Source: an uncultured Spirochaetaceae bacterium (GTDB taxonomy: Bacteria > Spirochaetota > Spirochaetia > Treponematales > Treponemataceae). Taken from it: a stretch of 64,000 nt of DNA. The position numbers and the translations under genes were made by a program. Shown here in pieces: positions 1 through 10,516 of this stretch (positions are counted from its first letter, which is position 1; every line of letters starts with the position of its first letter). Below the pieces are notes generated by a model, which worked only from the letters and a program-made list of their open reading frames with translations, made no database searches and had not been told where the DNA came from. Location: positions 43,926 through 107,925 of the forward strand of contig CADCBK010000002.1 in NCBI GenBank assembly GCA_902799665.1, written 5' to 3'.

Positions 1-3000
1 GGTGATGGCGTTTTCGCCCTTAATCGCAAGGATGTCGTGGGGGCTCGGCTGTCCGTCGCAAAGCGGCTCGCCGGCCTCAACCTTGTCTCCGTCGCGAACA
101 AGCATTCGCTTTGAAATCGGAACCAAGTGCTCAAACACATGGCCGTACTTGTCTTCGACCGCGATAACGCGCTTTCCTTTCTTAAGGTCCTTGAATTTGA
201 CGGTTCCAGTTATCTGAGCCAAGACGCTTGGGCTGACAGACTTGCGGGCCTCAAACAATTCAGATACGCGGGGAAGGCCGCCAGTGATGTCGTTTGACTT
301 CTGGGCCGCTTTGGGCAACTTGGCCAAAACGTCGCCCGCGCTAATCTTCTGTTTGTCCTCAACGCTAAGAATGGCGTCGGCCGGCAAGTAGTAGCTTCCG
401 AACTCGTTTCCGTCTTCGTCTGTGATGTGAATGCGCGGCTGCTTTACGTCAAGGTGCAAATCGCTGATGATGCGCTCGGTGACGCCAGACTGCTCGTCAA
501 CGTGAGACTCTACAGTCAAATCGTCAATGTCCTCAAAGTGAACGTAACCGTCGTCTTCGGCGATGATAGGCTCCGCGTAAGCGTCAAGCAAGGTTCCGAT
601 GACCGCGTTGGCCTCGACAACCTGGCCAGCCTTAACCTTAAGGATAGAGCCGTTGGCGATTTCCATCTTTTGGTCGGCGCCTGTAAGATATAGAACCTTG
701 TCCTTTATGATGACAATGCCGTTTTCCTTTGCCTTGATTTCAGCTCCGTTAGACATCGCCAAAACCGTATCCTTAAGAACGCGGTCGCCGTCCTTAACGG
801 CGAGCTTGGCGTCCTTTGAATCGACGCTTTCAATCACGCGCGTAAGAATCATGCTTCCCTTGCGGGTGAACAACTGTCCTTCCTTAGTGTTTACGCTTGT
901 TCCCTCGATGCTCTCGATGATGGCGGGGAACTTAAGCACAATGTTGTTGTCCTGGGTTACCTTGGACGCGGCGCCGCCGGCGTGGAAGGTTCGGAGGGTA
1001 AGCTGGGTGCCAGGCTGACCGATTGACTGGGCGGCGACAATGCCGACCGCTTCGCCGATTTCGACAACCTTGTTGCGGGCCAAGTTCTTTCCGTAACACT
1101 TTACGCAGACGCCGTGCTTGGCTTCGCAAGTAAGAACAGTGCGAAGCTTGACTTTCTCCACGCCGGCTTCCTCGATTTTCTTGGCCAAGTTTTCGTCGAT
1201 GTAAGAGTTTACGTCGCACAACACTTCGCCTGTAATCGGGTGAACCACGCGCTCGATTGTGAAGTGGCCTTCGATTCTGTCAGCCAAATGCTCGATGATT
1301 TCGTCGCCGTCCTTGATGGCCGCGTAATCCGTTCCGTTAATCGTGCCGCAGTCCTCTTCGTTGATGACGACATCCTGGGCAACGTCAACCAAGCGGCGGG
1401 TCATGTAACCGGCGTCGGCCGTCTTAAGAGCGGTGTCCGACAAACCTTTGCGGGCGCCGTTTGTGGAGATGAAGTATTCGATTACCGAAAGTCCTTCGTA
1501 GAAGTTTGAGCGGACAGGCAATTCGATGATGTCGCCGTTAGGCTTGGCCATCAAGCCGCGCATGGCGGCAAGCTGTGAAATCTGCTTCTTTGAACCGCGG
1601 GCGCCCGATTTGGCCATCATGTAAATTGTGTTGAAACCGTCCTTGTCCTTTTCAAGCTGGTCATACATCACGTCGGTCAACTTTTCGTTTGTGCGCTGCC
1701 AGATGTCGGTTACCTTGTTGTAACGCTCGTCTTCAGTGATGCGTCCGTCAGAGTACTGGCGAACGATTTCTTCTACTTCCTTGTTGGCCTTGTCAACCAA
1801 GTCCTTCTTTTCTTTGGGAACAAGAATGTCGTCCATAGAAAGAGTGGCTCCGTAGAAGGTGGCGTTCTTGTAGCCGACCGCCTTGATCGCGTCAAGCATT
1901 TGGATTGTAAGCCAAGAGCCCTTGTCGTGGTAAACTTTCTCAATCATGCTCTTAAGCTTTTTGTCGCCGTACTGCTCGTTGACGTAGTTGACTTCGTCGG
2001 GCATGGCTTCGTTAAAGGCCAAAGTTCCGGCGGTCGTTTCAATCAAGTCGCCCTTCTTGAATTCGCCTTCCTTGAAGGAATCCTTTGGAGCGGGAACTTT
2101 TATCTTAGCCTGCCATTCGATGTTTCCGCACTCGGCGGCCATGCGAACTTCGTCGGCGGAAGAAAAGCGCTTGCCTTCTCCCTTGGCGCCGGGCTTTACG
2201 GAAGTCATATAGTAGATTCCCAAAACCATGTCCTGGGAAGGATAGACGATTGTTCCGCCGTTGGCCGGGTCAAGCAAGTTGCGGGCGCTGAGCATCAAAG
2301 TCCAGCACTCCATTTGCGCGGCCTGCGTAAGAGGAACGTGAATGGCCATCTGGTCGCCGTCAAAGTCAGCGTTGAAGGCTTTGCAGGCGAGCGGGTGAAG
2401 CTTGAGCGCCTTTCCTTCGACCAAAACCGGCTCGAAGGCCTGGATTCCCAAGCGGTGCAAGGTCGGGGCGCGGTTGAGCATTACGGGGTGCTCGCTGACG
2501 ACTTCGTCCAAAACGGCGAAGACTTCCGGCGCTTCAGACTCTACGTAAAGCTTGGCCTTCTTAAGGTTAAAGGCGACACCCTTGTCCATCAACTTTTTCA
2601 TGATGAAGGGCTTGAACAATTCAAGCGCCATCTTTGTCGGAAGTCCGCACTGCCAAAGCTTGAGCTCAGGGCCGACGACGATTACAGAGCGTCCTGAATA
2701 GTCAACGCGCTTACCCAACAAATTTTGGCGGAAGCGTCCTTGCTTTCCCTTTATCATGTCGCTGATTGACTTGAGCGGCCTGTTTGAGGCGCCCTTTACA
2801 ATGCGCTTTCTCTTTGAGTTGTCGAACAAAGAGTCAACGGCTTCCTGCAACATTCGCTTTTCGTTGCGGATGATGATGTCAGGCGCGTTGAGCGCGAGCA
2901 ATCTCTTAAGGCGGTTGTTGCGGTTGATTACGCGGCGGTACAAGTCGTTGAGGTCGCTTGTGGCGAACCTTCCTCCGTCAAGCTGAACCATCGGGCGCAA

Positions 3001-3711
3001 CTCAGGCGGCATTACAGGAACCACGTCCAAAATCATCCAAGAAGCCTTGTTGCCGGAAGAGCGGAAGTTCTCGACAATTTCGATGCGCTTAAGAAGGCGC
3101 TTGTCGCTCTTGGCTCCCTTCTCGATCATCTTGGCGCGAAGCTCGGCGGCCAAAGCGTCAAGGTCCAAGCTTTCAAGCAAAGTCTTGATGGCTTCCGCGC
3201 CCATGCCGGCGGTGAAGGCCTGGCCGTAGCGGTCCTGGGCCTGGCGATATTCGTCTTCGGTCAAGAGCTGCATTTTCTTAAGGTCGGTCTCGCCCGGATC
3301 GATTACAATGTACTTTTCGTAGTAAAGAACAGAGCGGAGCGAAGCCACCTGCAAGTCAAGCAGCAAGCCCATGCGGCTTGGAACCGATCTGTAATACCAA
3401 ATGTGGCTTACCGGCGCGGCCAACTCGATGTGGCCTGTGCGCTCGCGGCGAACCTTAAAGTGCGTTACTTCAACGCCGCAGCGGTCGCAAATCACGCCCT
3501 TGTAGCGGATTGACTTGAACTTTCCGCAATAGCATTCCCATTCCTTAGTGGTTCCGAAAATGCGCTCGCAGAAAAGGCCGTCGCGCTCTGGGCGCAAAGT
3601 GCGGTAGTTGATTGTCTCCGGCTTTTTTACTTCGCCGTAAGACCAAGCGCGGATTGTGTCCGGGCTGGCCAATTTTATTTTAATACTGTCAAAATCTTCG
3701 ATATCGCGCAT
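1..3711 (-). CDS. rpoC: RNA polymerase beta' subunit (3' part missing at window edge)
   Basis: Largest subunit of RNA polymerase; it holds the catalytic magnesium. The reading frame is open from an ATG at 3711 to the left edge (1237 codons of the roughly 1400 usual), so the C-terminus lies outside the window. Visible landmarks are the N-terminal start [14 protein letters not shown], the zinc ribbon CYCG...CDRCG, the catalytic NADFDGDQ at residues 447-454, and the second zinc site [13 protein letters not shown]. The ATG overlaps the rpoB stop by one base (TAATG), so translation is probably coupled. Family identity is certain from these motifs. Nothing is unusual in the visible part. Confidence 0.98.
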   Translation of the reverse strand, partial: MRDIEDFDSIKIKLASPDTIRAWSYGEVKKPETINYRTLRPERDGLFCERIFGTTKEWECYCGKFKSIRYKGVICDRCGVEVTHFKVRRERTGHIELAAPVSHIWYYRSVPSRMGLLLDLQVASLRSVLYYEKYIVIDPGETDLKKMQLLTEDEYRQAQDRYGQAFTAGMGAEAIKTLLESLDLDALAAELRAKMIEKGAKSDKRLLKRIEIVENFRSSGNKASWMILDVVPVMPPELRPMVQLDGGRFATSDLNDLYRRVINRNNRLKRLLALNAPDIIIRNEKRMLQEAVDSLFDNSKRKRIVKGASNRPLKSISDMIKGKQGRFRQNLLGKRVDYSGRSVIVVGPELKLWQCGLPTKMALELFKPFIMKKLMDKGVAFNLKKAKLYVESEAPEVFAVLDEVVSEHPVMLNRAPTLHRLGIQAFEPVLVEGKALKLHPLACKAFNADFDGDQMAIHVPLTQAAQMECWTLMLSARNLLDPANGGTIVYPSQDMVLGIYYMTSVKPGAKGEGKRFSSADEVRMAAECGNIEWQAKIKVPAPKDSFKEGEFKKGDLIETTAGTLAFNEAMPDEVNYVNEQYGDKKLKSMIEKVYHDKGSWLTIQMLDAIKAVGYKNATFYGATLSMDDILVPKEKKDLVDKANKEVEEIVRQYSDGRITEDERYNKVTDIWQRTNEKLTDVMYDQLEKDKDGFNTIYMMAKSGARGSKKQISQLAAMRGLMAKPNGDIIELPVRSNFYEGLSVIEYFISTNGARKGLSDTALKTADAGYMTRRLVDVAQDVVINEEDCGTINGTDYAAIKDGDEIIEHLADRIEGHFTIERVVHPITGEVLCDVNSYIDENLAKKIEEAGVEKVKLRTVLTCEAKHGVCVKCYGKNLARNKVVEIGEAVGIVAAQSIGQPGTQLTLRTFHAGGAASKVTQDNNIVLKFPAIIESIEGTSVNTKEGQLFTRKGSMILTRVIESVDSKDAKLAVKDGDRVLKDTVLAMSNGAEIKAKENGIVIIKDKVLYLTGADQKMEIANGSILKVKAGQVVEANAVIGTLLDAYAEPIIAEDDGYVHFEDIDDLTVESHVDEQSGVTERIISDLHLDVKQPRIHITDEDGNEFGSYYLPADAILSVEDKQKISAGDVLAKLPKAAQKSNDITGGLPRVSELFEARKSVSPSVLAQITGTVKFKDLKKGKRVIAVEDKYGHVFEHLVPISKRMLVRDGDKVEAGEPLCDGQPSPHDILAIKGENAIT

Positions 3712-6700
3712 TATTCATTCTCCTTGTCAAAGCCGCTAGAGGCCTTGTCAATCAATTCTTGGTCGCGTTCGGTAAGGGCGATTTGCTTGCCCTTAGCGTC
3801 ATAAATCGTAAAGTCAAGAGCCAAGCCGCGCAATTCCTGAACCAAAACATTGAATGATTCCGGAACGCCCGCGGGAGTTGAAGGCTCGCCTTTGACGATT
3901 GACTCGTAAACCTTTGAGCGGCCGTTCATGTCGTCGGACTTGATTGTCATCATTTCCTGCAAAGTGTTGGCCGCGCCATACGCTTCGAGCGCCCAAACTT
4001 CCATTTCTCCAAGGCGCTGGCCGCCGAACTGGGCTTTTCCTCCCAAAGGCTGCTGAGTGACCAAAGAGTAAGGGCCGGTTGAGCGGGCGTGCATCTTGTC
4101 GTCTACCAAGTGGTGCAACTTCATATAGTAGATTACGCCGACGAAAATCGGGTTTACGAAAGGCTCGCCAGTGCGGCCGTCGCGAACGATTTGCTTACAG
4201 TCTTTTGAAAGGCCAGCCTCTTCCAATTTCTTGGCGATTTGCTCTTGGCTGGGCGACTGGAATACAGGCGACTCGAAGAACTGGTTCAAGTACTTGCCCG
4301 CGATTCCAAGCTCGGATTCCATAATCTGGCCGATGTTCATGCGCGAAGGAACGCCCAAGGGGTTCAAGCAAACGTCAAGCGGAGTTCCGTCCTCCAAGTA
4401 GGGCATGTCTTCTTCGGGCAAGATGCGCGAAACGACACCCTTGTTTCCGTGGCGGCCGGCCATTTTGTCGCCTTCGCGAAGCTTGCGCTTGTTGGCGATA
4501 ATTACCTTTACAATCTGGTCAACGCCGGGATTCAAGTCGTTGCCCTCGCTGCGCTTAAGGCGCTGAATGTCGATTACAACGCCTTCGACTCCGTGCGGAA
4601 CGCGCAAAGAAGTGTCACGCACTTCCTTGGCCTTTTCGCCAAAGATTGAGTTGAGAAGCTTGAATTCGGGAGTGGTTTCGGCCTCGCTCTTGGGAGTGAC
4701 CTTGCCGACCAAAATGTCGCCGCTCTTTACCTTGGCGCCGGTGCGGATGATTCCTTCCGCGTCAAGATTGTCAAGGTTCTTTTCGGCTGTATTGGGAACG
4801 TCGCGAGTGATCTTTTCGGGACCAAGCTTTGTCTCGCGGATTTCGATTGAAAATTCCTTGATGTGGATGGAAGTGTACATGTCTTCCTTAACGACGCGCT
4901 TGCTGATGAGAACGGCGTCCTCGTAGTTGTATCCGTTCCACGGAACGAAGCCTACGAGAATGTTGCGGCCAAGGGCCAACTCGCCGTTGAACGTCGCGGG
5001 ACCGTCGGCCAAAACCGAGCCTTCCTGGACTTTCTCGCCAACTTCAACAGTCGGGCGCTGGTGGTTGCAAGTGTCGTTGTTAGTGCGCTGGTACTTGAGC
5101 AAGAAGTACTCGTCAAGCTCGCCGCGCTTTCCGCCTTCCGGCTTAACCGTAACGCATTCGCTTGTGACTTTGACGACTTCGCCCGCGCGCTTGGCCTTGA
5201 CCAAAACGCCAGAGTCGTAGGCGCACTTTCTTTCCATGCCGGTTCCAACGTGCGGCGGCTCCGGGAACAAAAGCGGAACGGCCTGGCGCTGCATGTTGCA
5301 GCCCATCAAGGCGCGGTTGGCGTCGTCGTGCTCCAAGAAAGGAATGAGCGCGGCGGAAACGGAAATAACCTGGCGCGGAGAAACGTCCATGTACTGAACG
5401 TCCTTTGGAGAGCGCGTGGTGTAGTCGCCTCGGCGGCGGCAAGAAATCATGTCGGTGGCGAAAGAGCCGTCGCTCTTCATGCCTTCGCTAATCTGACCGA
5501 TGTAGTACTTGTCTTCGTCCATGGCCGAAAGGTACTCGACCTTGTTGGTCGCCTTGCCCTTCTCTATCTTGCGGTAGGGCGCTTCAAGGAAACCGTAGTC
5601 GTTGACGCGAGTGTAGATGGCCAAAGAAACAATCAAGCCGATGTTGGGTCCTTCAGGAGTCTCAATCGGACACATGCGGCCGTAGTGCGAATAGTGAACG
5701 TCGCGGACTTCGAAGCCGGCGCGGTCGCGCGAGAGTCCTCCCGGTCCCAAGGCGCTCAAGCGGCGCTTGTGGGTAAGCTCGGCGAGCGGGTTGATTTGGT
5801 CCATGAACTGGGAAAGCTGTGACGAGCCGAAGAACTCCTTGACAGCCGCGATGATCGGCTTTGAGGAAATCAAGTCTTGCGGCTTGATTGTGTCGTTCTC
5901 CTTTAGGCTCATGCGCTCTTTGGCGATGTGGTCCATTCTAGAGAAGGCAGTCTTGATTTGGTTTGTCATCAATTCGCCAACTGAGCGAATGCGGCGGTTG
6001 CCCAAGTGGTCGATGTCGTCCTTGGACTCCTCGCCGATGTAAACCTTGATCAAGTACTTCATCGTGTTGGTGATGTCGTCCTTTACCAAAACATGGTCTT
6101 CCAACGGAGGATTGTAGTCGAATTTTTTGTTGAGCTTGTAGCGGCCCACGCGGCCCAAGTCATAGCGGCGTGAAGAGAAGAACATAGAGTTCAAGTCTTT
6201 CTCGGCGTTTTCAACAGTAATCGGCTCGCCGGGCATAAGCACGCTGTAGACATTGCTCAAAGCGTCTTCCTTTGTCGGCTCGTCTACTTCGGTTCCCTCT
6301 TTGGCGAACTTGATTTCCTCGCGCTCAAAGCAGTTGATGATGATGTCGCTGTCAAGGGAAAGGTTCTTTTCGTCCTTGTCGTCGGGGTTCTTGCGCGTGT
6401 CGAATTTAATGACTTCGATTTCCTTGACGCCATTGGCGATCAAGTCGTCGATGTCATGCGGATGCAAGCGGGTGGCGGCCTTGAAAAGCTTTTTGTTTTC
6501 GCCGCTGTCCTTGTCCGTTACATAAATGGCCTTTGAAAGAACCTTGTTCACGAGCGCCTCGCGGACAGAATTGCTGTTCTTTACAGGAACCGTCTCTGTT
6601 TTGTAGAAAATCTTAATGATTTCCTCGCGGCTCTCAAAGCCCAAAGCGCGCAAGAAGATTGTTCCCAAGATTTTTTTCTTGCGGTCAATCTTCGCGTAAA

Positions 6701-7259
6701 TCAATTCTTTCTTTTGGTCGATTTCAAATTCAAGCCATGAGCCGCGGTAAGAAATGATGCGGCTTCCCCATACGCCGTTGTCATGGTTGAAGATGACTCC
6801 AGGCGAACGGTGGATCTGCGAAACAACAACGCGCTCGGCGCCGTTGATGATAAATGTTCCGCGGTCAGTCATGAGCGGAATGTCGCCCATATATATGTCT
6901 TTTTGGAGAATGGCGCCTGTTTCCTTAAAGAAAAGGTCAATGCGCGCCTTTAACGGAACCGCGTAAGTGGCGCCTTTTTGCTTGCACTCCAACTCCGAGT
7001 ATTTAATTCCGTCAAAGTCCAATTGATAAAATTCATAGTCAAGCCGCATGTCTCCGTTGGGGCTTTCAATTGGGAAAATTGTCGTAAAGGCTTCTTGCAA
7101 ACCTTGGTTAAGAAGCGGCTTTCCCTCTTCCAAATTTTTTCGCTGAAGGAAATATTCATACGACGCTGTTTGAATATCGATAAGATTAGGGACATCCATT
7201 GAAGACTTGATGTCCTTGCCATAGTACTGACGGTTGATTGTCCGGCTTTTTGCGAACAT
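3711..7259 (-). CDS. rpoB: RNA polymerase beta subunit
   Basis: Complete beta subunit, 1182 aa, close to the usual length for spirochaetes. The rifampicin-pocket block [18 protein letters not shown] lies at residues 485-502; it has Asp487, His497 and Ser502, aligning with E. coli D516, H526 and S531, and Ile489 where E. coli has Asn518. The [11 protein letters not shown] and [12 protein letters not shown] motifs are intact. The start at 7259 is preceded by a GGGGGA ribosome site. A 220-bp hairpin-rich spacer separates it from rplL; rpoC follows with a one-base overlap. Treponema and Borrelia are reported from memory to carry Asn at the Ser531 position, so the Ser here is worth noting. Confidence 0.98.
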   Translation of the reverse strand: MFAKSRTINRQYYGKDIKSSMDVPNLIDIQTASYEYFLQRKNLEEGKPLLNQGLQEAFTTIFPIESPNGDMRLDYEFYQLDFDGIKYSELECKQKGATYAVPLKARIDLFFKETGAILQKDIYMGDIPLMTDRGTFIINGAERVVVSQIHRSPGVIFNHDNGVWGSRIISYRGSWLEFEIDQKKELIYAKIDRKKKILGTIFLRALGFESREEIIKIFYKTETVPVKNSNSVREALVNKVLSKAIYVTDKDSGENKKLFKAATRLHPHDIDDLIANGVKEIEVIKFDTRKNPDDKDEKNLSLDSDIIINCFEREEIKFAKEGTEVDEPTKEDALSNVYSVLMPGEPITVENAEKDLNSMFFSSRRYDLGRVGRYKLNKKFDYNPPLEDHVLVKDDITNTMKYLIKVYIGEESKDDIDHLGNRRIRSVGELMTNQIKTAFSRMDHIAKERMSLKENDTIKPQDLISSKPIIAAVKEFFGSSQLSQFMDQINPLAELTHKRRLSALGPGGLSRDRAGFEVRDVHYSHYGRMCPIETPEGPNIGLIVSLAIYTRVNDYGFLEAPYRKIEKGKATNKVEYLSAMDEDKYYIGQISEGMKSDGSFATDMISCRRRGDYTTRSPKDVQYMDVSPRQVISVSAALIPFLEHDDANRALMGCNMQRQAVPLLFPEPPHVGTGMERKCAYDSGVLVKAKRAGEVVKVTSECVTVKPEGGKRGELDEYFLLKYQRTNNDTCNHQRPTVEVGEKVQEGSVLADGPATFNGELALGRNILVGFVPWNGYNYEDAVLISKRVVKEDMYTSIHIKEFSIEIRETKLGPEKITRDVPNTAEKNLDNLDAEGIIRTGAKVKSGDILVGKVTPKSEAETTPEFKLLNSIFGEKAKEVRDTSLRVPHGVEGVVIDIQRLKRSEGNDLNPGVDQIVKVIIANKRKLREGDKMAGRHGNKGVVSRILPEEDMPYLEDGTPLDVCLNPLGVPSRMNIGQIMESELGIAGKYLNQFFESPVFQSPSQEQIAKKLEEAGLSKDCKQIVRDGRTGEPFVNPIFVGVIYYMKLHHLVDDKMHARSTGPYSLVTQQPLGGKAQFGGQRLGEMEVWALEAYGAANTLQEMMTIKSDDMNGRSKVYESIVKGEPSTPAGVPESFNVLVQELRGLALDFTIYDAKGKQIALTERDQELIDKASSGFDKENE

Positions 7260-7275
7260 TTAGGTCCCCCGTTGT

Positions 7276-7305
7276 TTTATAAAAGGTCAGAATCCTTTGC
7301 TACAA
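7276..7305 (-). promoter_or_regulatory. Possible rpoB promoter
   Basis: On the minus strand TTGTAG (7300-7305) and TATAAA (7276-7281) are spaced by 18 bases just upstream of rpoB. Together with the terminator-like hairpins further upstream it could give rpoBC its own transcript start. This is only a sequence match. Confidence 0.35.
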
Positions 7306-7369
7306 ACAGAAACTCTGTTCAGCACAAAAAATCCGCCCAAAAAAGACTTAAAAAAAATAATTACAAAGA

Positions 7370-7404
7370 ACAAAAAACGAAAACGCTCCCGCAAAGCGCG
7401 GGAG
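7370..7404 (-). terminator. Terminator or attenuator between rplL and rpoB
   Basis: On the minus strand the perfect 7-bp stem CTCCCGC/GCGGGAG (7386-7392 and 7398-7404, 5-base loop) is followed by a T-rich run (CGTTTTCGTTTTTT). It sits inside the operon, so it probably terminates only part of the transcripts, lowering rpoBC relative to the ribosomal proteins. Confidence 0.6.
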
Positions 7405-7415
7405 TTGAAAACTTG

Positions 7416-7454
7416 CGGGAATTTGGAAGACGCGTTGCAACTTCCAAATTCCCG
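7416..7454. other. Long perfect hairpin in the rplL-rpoB spacer
   Basis: A perfect 14-bp inverted repeat, CGGGAATTTGGAAG (7416-7429) and CTTCCAAATTCCCG (7441-7454), with an 11-base loop. It has no T-run, so it could be an RNase III processing site or an mRNA-stabilising stem rather than a terminator. The function is inferred. Confidence 0.6.
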
Positions 7455-7459
7455 TTAGC

Positions 7460-7481
7460 AAAAAAGAATCGCGAAGCGATT
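7460..7481 (-). terminator. Terminator-like hairpin overlapping the rplL stop codon
   Basis: AATCGC-TTC-GCGATT (7467-7481 on the minus strand) starts in the rplL stop codon and is followed by a run of six T. It is a short intrinsic-terminator-like structure directly at the end of the gene. Confidence 0.5.
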
Positions 7482-7863
7482 ATTTCTTGCTGGCCTTTCC
7501 GCCGGCGGCTGTGATGTCGGCAATCCACTTGTCGGCATCGGCCTTGCTCAAGCCCTCTTTGAGGACCTTCGGGGCGCCTTCAACCAAAGCCTTGGCTTCG
7601 CCAAGTCCGAGGTTTGTAAGAGCCTTAACGGCCTTGATAACGCCAATCTTCTTGGCGGCGTCGAATGAATCCAAGCTAACAGCGAATTCTGTCTGCTCGT
7701 CATCAGCGGCGGCGGCGGCTCCACCAGCGGCGGGACCGGCGGCTACGGCTACAGCGGCTGTTACGCCGAACTTCTCTTCCATAGCCTTTACGAGTTCTGA
7801 GGCTTCCAGAACGCTCATAGACGCGATCGCGTCCAAAATCTGATCATTTGTCAAAGCTGCCAT
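7480..7863 (-). CDS. rplL: Ribosomal protein L7/L12
   Basis: Stalk protein, 127 aa, the usual length. It has the N-terminal dimerisation helix region, the Ala/Gly-rich hinge (about residues 38-55) and the C-terminal factor-binding domain [21 protein letters not shown]. The ribosome site GGAG lies ahead of the ATG at 7863. The gene lies in the conserved rplKAJL-rpoBC order but is separated from rplJ by an unusually long 216-bp hairpin-rich spacer. L12 is needed in several copies per ribosome, so separate control of its message would make sense (inference). Confidence 0.98.
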   Translation of the reverse strand: MAALTNDQILDAIASMSVLEASELVKAMEEKFGVTAAVAVAAGPAAGGAAAAADDEQTEFAVSLDSFDAAKKIGVIKAVKALTNLGLGEAKALVEGAPKVLKEGLSKADADKWIADITAAGGKASKK

Positions 7864-8079
7864 ATTGTCTTCTCCATAATGTTTGATATTCGCTGCGGAA
7901 ACCCGCCGCGGCCAAAAGCCCTTCCAAGAAAGGCCCTTGAGCTTTTATCCGCAGACAGTCGACAGCTGATGAAGCCTGACTGCGGCTTTTAGTAAACCGT
8001 CAACCGACGGTCTGTACTACAACTTGCGATGTTTTTAGCCAGACGGCTAAAAACTCGTAGTTTCAAGCGAAGCTTGAAA
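7864..8079 (-). other. Structured rplJ-rplL spacer
   Basis: No gene fits here. On the minus strand I see a chain of stems: the one at 8060-8080 overlapping the rplJ stop; GTTTTTAGCC/GGCTAAAAAC (8031-8054); ACCGTC-GGTT-GACGGT (7995-8010 region); CCGCAG/CTGCGG (7949-7954 with 7980-7985); and GCCTTTC-TTG-GAAGGGC followed by TTTT. These may be processing sites or partial terminators. No promoter with good boxes was found. Confidence 0.55.
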
Positions 8080-8080
8080 C
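8026..8080 (-). repeat. Double-hairpin module, copy 1
   Basis: After the rplJ stop, read on the minus strand: a 9-bp stem with GAA/TTC triloop (8060-8080), then CGAGTTTTTAGCC-loop-GGCTAAAAACATCGC (8026-8056). The same order and the same flanks (CGAGTTTT ... AAAACATCGC) recur after pflB at 42920-42992, while the stem interiors differ in sequence. Confidence 0.6.
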
Positions 8081-8706
8081 TAGGCCTGCGGAGCGGCGTC
8101 GGCAGCGGGAGCTGCTGGAGCCTCGGCGGCAGGGGCAGAAGCTTCCGCTGCGGGAGCGGCGGCTTCGGCGGCAGGAGCGGGCGCGGCCGCGGGGGCATCG
8201 CCTTCCTTGGATTTTTTGTCAACATAAGCCTGCAATGTGGCGGCGAGCTTTTGGGCAGGGCCGTTGATGGCAGACATAAGCATTGCGATAAGCTGCTTTT
8301 TGCCGGGAACCTTTGAGTAGGCCTCGATCTTGGCAACGTCGTAAATCTCTTTGTTGACCAAAGCGCCCTTTACCTTAAGAGCGGGGGCTTCTTTAGCGAA
8401 GTCGAACAAAACCTTGGCTGTCTCGTTTGAGTCCTCTTTGGCCATGGCGATAGCCGTGGGGCCTGTAAGGTATTCGGCAACGTCCTTAATGTCCATGCCT
8501 TCAAACGCGATGCGGGCAAAGTTGTTCTTGATAACTTTGATAGCGGAATTCTTTTCGCGAAGCTTTCCGCGCAAGGCTGTGATCTGCTCAACAGTCAAGC
8601 CGCGATAGTCCGCAAAAATGAAGTCGTTGTATTCGCCGAGAGTTTTCTTGGCGGCTTCGATAGCGGCTGTCTTGGCCGGCTGAATTGTCTTTGAACGAAC
8701 TGCCAT
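8080..8706 (-). CDS. rplJ: Ribosomal protein L10
   Basis: Anchors L12 to the ribosomal stalk base. 208 aa, longer than the roughly 170 aa usual, because of a C-terminal Ala/Pro/Glu-rich low-complexity tail of about 35 residues built from PAAEA-type repeats (from about residue 173). The N-terminal rRNA-binding region (KTLGEYNDFIFADYRGLTVEQ) is standard. It starts at 8706, three bases after rplA, so no L10 leader lies directly in front of it. The tail is probably disordered and may have arisen by codon-repeat expansion. Confidence 0.97.
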   Translation of the reverse strand: MAVRSKTIQPAKTAAIEAAKKTLGEYNDFIFADYRGLTVEQITALRGKLREKNSAIKVIKNNFARIAFEGMDIKDVAEYLTGPTAIAMAKEDSNETAKVLFDFAKEAPALKVKGALVNKEIYDVAKIEAYSKVPGKKQLIAMLMSAINGPAQKLAATLQAYVDKKSKEGDAPAAAPAPAAEAAAPAAEASAPAAEAPAAPAADAAPQA

Positions 8707-8709
8707 TTT

Positions 8710-9390
8710 TTACTCCTCGTCCTTGTGGTTGATCCAAACGCCAGGGCCCATTGAAGAGCTGATTGAGATTGTGCGGATGTAGTCCGCGGAAGCGTCAGAC
8801 GGCTTTTTGCGCTCGATTTCGGCGATCAAAGCGTCAACGTTCTGGGCAATCTTTTCAGCGTCCATAGAAACCTTTCCTACGGCGATGTGAACAATGCCTG
8901 TCTTGTCGGCGCGGTACTCCGTGCGACCCTTCTTAAGCTCGCCGATGGCGGCTGTGATGTCGTTTGTAACGGTTCCAGTCTTGGGGTTGGGCATCAAGCC
9001 TTTGCGGCCCAAAACCATACCCAAGCGGCCGACGTCTTTCATCATGTCGGGAGTGGCTACGGCGATGTCGAACTCAAGCCAGCCGCCCTTTACCTTGTCG
9101 ATGTACTCAGTTGAACCGGCGAAAGCGGCTCCGGCGTCCAAGGCTTCCTGAACGCGGTCTTCCTTACAGAATACCAAAACCTTCTTCTCGCCCTTAAACT
9201 GGTTGGGGAAGACCAATGTGTCGCGAACTGTGGCGTTTTTGCCCAACTTAAGGTTGATGTGGGCTTCCACTGTTTCGTCGAACTTGGCGAACTTCATGTC
9301 CTGAACCATTTTAACGGCTGTCGGAACGTCGTATTTTTTCGTAAGATCGTATTTGGCCGCGGCCGCGCGGTAATTCTTTCCGTGTTTCAT
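8710..9390 (-). CDS. rplA: Ribosomal protein L1
   Basis: L1-stalk protein, 226 aa, usual length. Family signature stretches TPDMMKDVGRLGMVLGRKGLMP and PNPKTGTVTND are present. It binds 23S rRNA and in many bacteria also its own rplKA mRNA leader to repress translation. The start at 9390 abuts the rplK stop (9391), so rplK and rplA are probably translationally coupled. Confidence 0.98.
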   Translation of the reverse strand: MKHGKNYRAAAAKYDLTKKYDVPTAVKMVQDMKFAKFDETVEAHINLKLGKNATVRDTLVFPNQFKGEKKVLVFCKEDRVQEALDAGAAFAGSTEYIDKVKGGWLEFDIAVATPDMMKDVGRLGMVLGRKGLMPNPKTGTVTNDITAAIGELKKGRTEYRADKTGIVHIAVGKVSMDAEKIAQNVDALIAEIERKKPSDASADYIRTISISSSMGPGVWINHKDEE

Positions 9391-9822
9391 TTAGGCCTCC
9401 ACCTCGACGCCCATGCTGCGAGCGGTTCCGGCTACGATTTTCTTCGCGGCCTCAAGGTCGTTCGCGTTGATGTCGGGCATCTTTGTCTTTGCGATTTCTT
9501 CAAGCTGCGCCTTGGTAAGCTTTCCTACCTTGTCGCGGAGCGGATTCGCTGAACCCTTTTCCAACTTGAGGGCCTTCTTGATAAGAACGGCGGCTGGAGG
9601 GGTCTTAAGGATGAATGTGTAAGACTTGTCTTTGTAAACAGTAAGAACGACCGGGATGATAAGTCCCTTTTCCATTTTCTTGGTTCTGTCGTTGAATTCC
9701 TGCACAAATTTTGGAGCGCTTACACCATGAGGGCCCAATGCGGGTCCAATCGGCGGGGCCGGTGTCGCAGCGCCTGCGGGGCACTGAAGTTTGATGACAG
9801 CGGTTACTTCTTTCTTTGCCAT
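9391..9822 (-). CDS. rplK: Ribosomal protein L11
   Basis: Part of the GTPase-associated centre. 143 aa, with the proline-rich N-terminus [20 protein letters not shown] and the C-terminal rRNA-binding domain ending in [12 protein letters not shown]. The ribosome site AGGAG stands 10 bases before the ATG at 9822. The 124-base leader to nusG contains a bipartite hairpin that could carry L1 feedback control. Confidence 0.98.
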   Translation of the reverse strand: MAKKEVTAVIKLQCPAGAATPAPPIGPALGPHGVSAPKFVQEFNDRTKKMEKGLIIPVVLTVYKDKSYTFILKTPPAAVLIKKALKLEKGSANPLRDKVGKLTKAQLEEIAKTKMPDINANDLEAAKKIVAGTARSMGVEVEA

Positions 9823-9850
9823 TTTGTGTATCTCCTAAATTGGTGTTAGC

Positions 9851-9881
9851 GGAACGTAGAAGTCCAACGGACGAGCGTTCC
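9851..9881 (-). promoter_or_regulatory. Hairpin in rplK leader, candidate L1 binding site
   Basis: On the minus strand GGAACG / CGTTCC encloses GTCC / GGAC, with an asymmetric internal loop (3 against 5 bases). Two short helices separated by an asymmetric loop ahead of rplK-rplA is the general form of L1 autoregulatory sites. I did not match the conserved loop bases with certainty, so the assignment is tentative. Confidence 0.35.
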
Positions 9882-9902
9882 TCCCAAAAACGGCTTGTTA
9901 AA

Positions 9903-9931
9903 GGAAAGCCGGAAATAGCGGCCGGCCTTCC
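9903..9931 (-). other. Hairpin after nusG
   Basis: A 10-bp stem with one wobble pair (GGAAGGCCGG / CCGGCTTTCC) downstream of nusG. The following T content is weak, so it is more likely a processing or partial termination stem than a full terminator. Confidence 0.4.
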
Positions 9932-9946
9932 AAAAGGGCAAGGGCC

Positions 9947-10507
9947 CTAGATCGCTTTTTCCACCTGAGTCATGCTGAGCTCGACAGGGGTGGCGCGGCC
10001 AAAAATCTGAACGTTGACCGTAAGCTTCTCTTTCTCTTCGTCAATCGCGTCGACAGTTCCGCTAAAGTCCTTGAAAGGCCCTTCAGTGATTTTGACTGTG
10101 TCGCCGATGGCGTAAGTCTGCTTGATGCGAACGGGCTTTTCGCCCTTTATCTCGCCGGAGCGCATCAAAATGTTTTTTGCCTCGTCAGCGCTGATGGGGC
10201 GGGGCCTCTCGTTGGAAGCGGTTCCAACAAAGCCTGAAACGCCCTGGATATGGCGAATTTTATTGCAAGTGTCTTTCCAGCCCAATTCCGGCAAATCGAG
10301 TTCGGCCATAATATAGCCGGCGAGAAGCTTGTTTTTGCGGACTTTCTTTTTGCCGTCCTTAATCTCAACAACTTCTTCTTCGGGAACTTTTATGCTCTTT
10401 ACAATGTCAGAGCTAAGGTCGCCGTTGTCCAACTTTTGCTGGATGACCCGGCTTACTTTGCTTTCGTAACCTGTGTAGGTTTGAACAATGTACCACTCGA
10501 CTGCCAT
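9947..10507 (-). CDS. nusG: Transcription elongation/termination factor NusG
   Basis: 186 aa. It has the NGN domain starting MAVEWYIVQTYTGYE and the C-terminal KOW domain (IGDTVKITEGPFKDFSGTV). It binds the beta' clamp and links RNA polymerase to Rho or the ribosome. The ribosome site AAGGAA precedes the ATG at 10507, and secE lies 9 bases upstream, the common secE-nusG pair. Confidence 0.98.
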   Translation of the reverse strand: MAVEWYIVQTYTGYESKVSRVIQQKLDNGDLSSDIVKSIKVPEEEVVEIKDGKKKVRKNKLLAGYIMAELDLPELGWKDTCNKIRHIQGVSGFVGTASNERPRPISADEAKNILMRSGEIKGEKPVRIKQTYAIGDTVKITEGPFKDFSGTVDAIDEEKEKLTVNVQIFGRATPVELSMTQVEKAI

Positions 10508-10516
10508 TTTGGTTCC

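Noticed and set aside
1900-2697. Plus-strand open frame of 265 codons over rpoC
   Set aside because: Antisense shadow of the conserved rpoC frame, no independent support.
4863-5822. Long plus-strand open frame (319 codons) over rpoB
   Set aside because: It is the reverse-complement shadow of rpoB produced by the GC-rich third positions; no ribosome site or family similarity.
8707-8709. L10 leader (r-protein autoregulatory structure) before rplJ
   Set aside because: rplA ends three bases from the rplJ start, leaving no leader between them.
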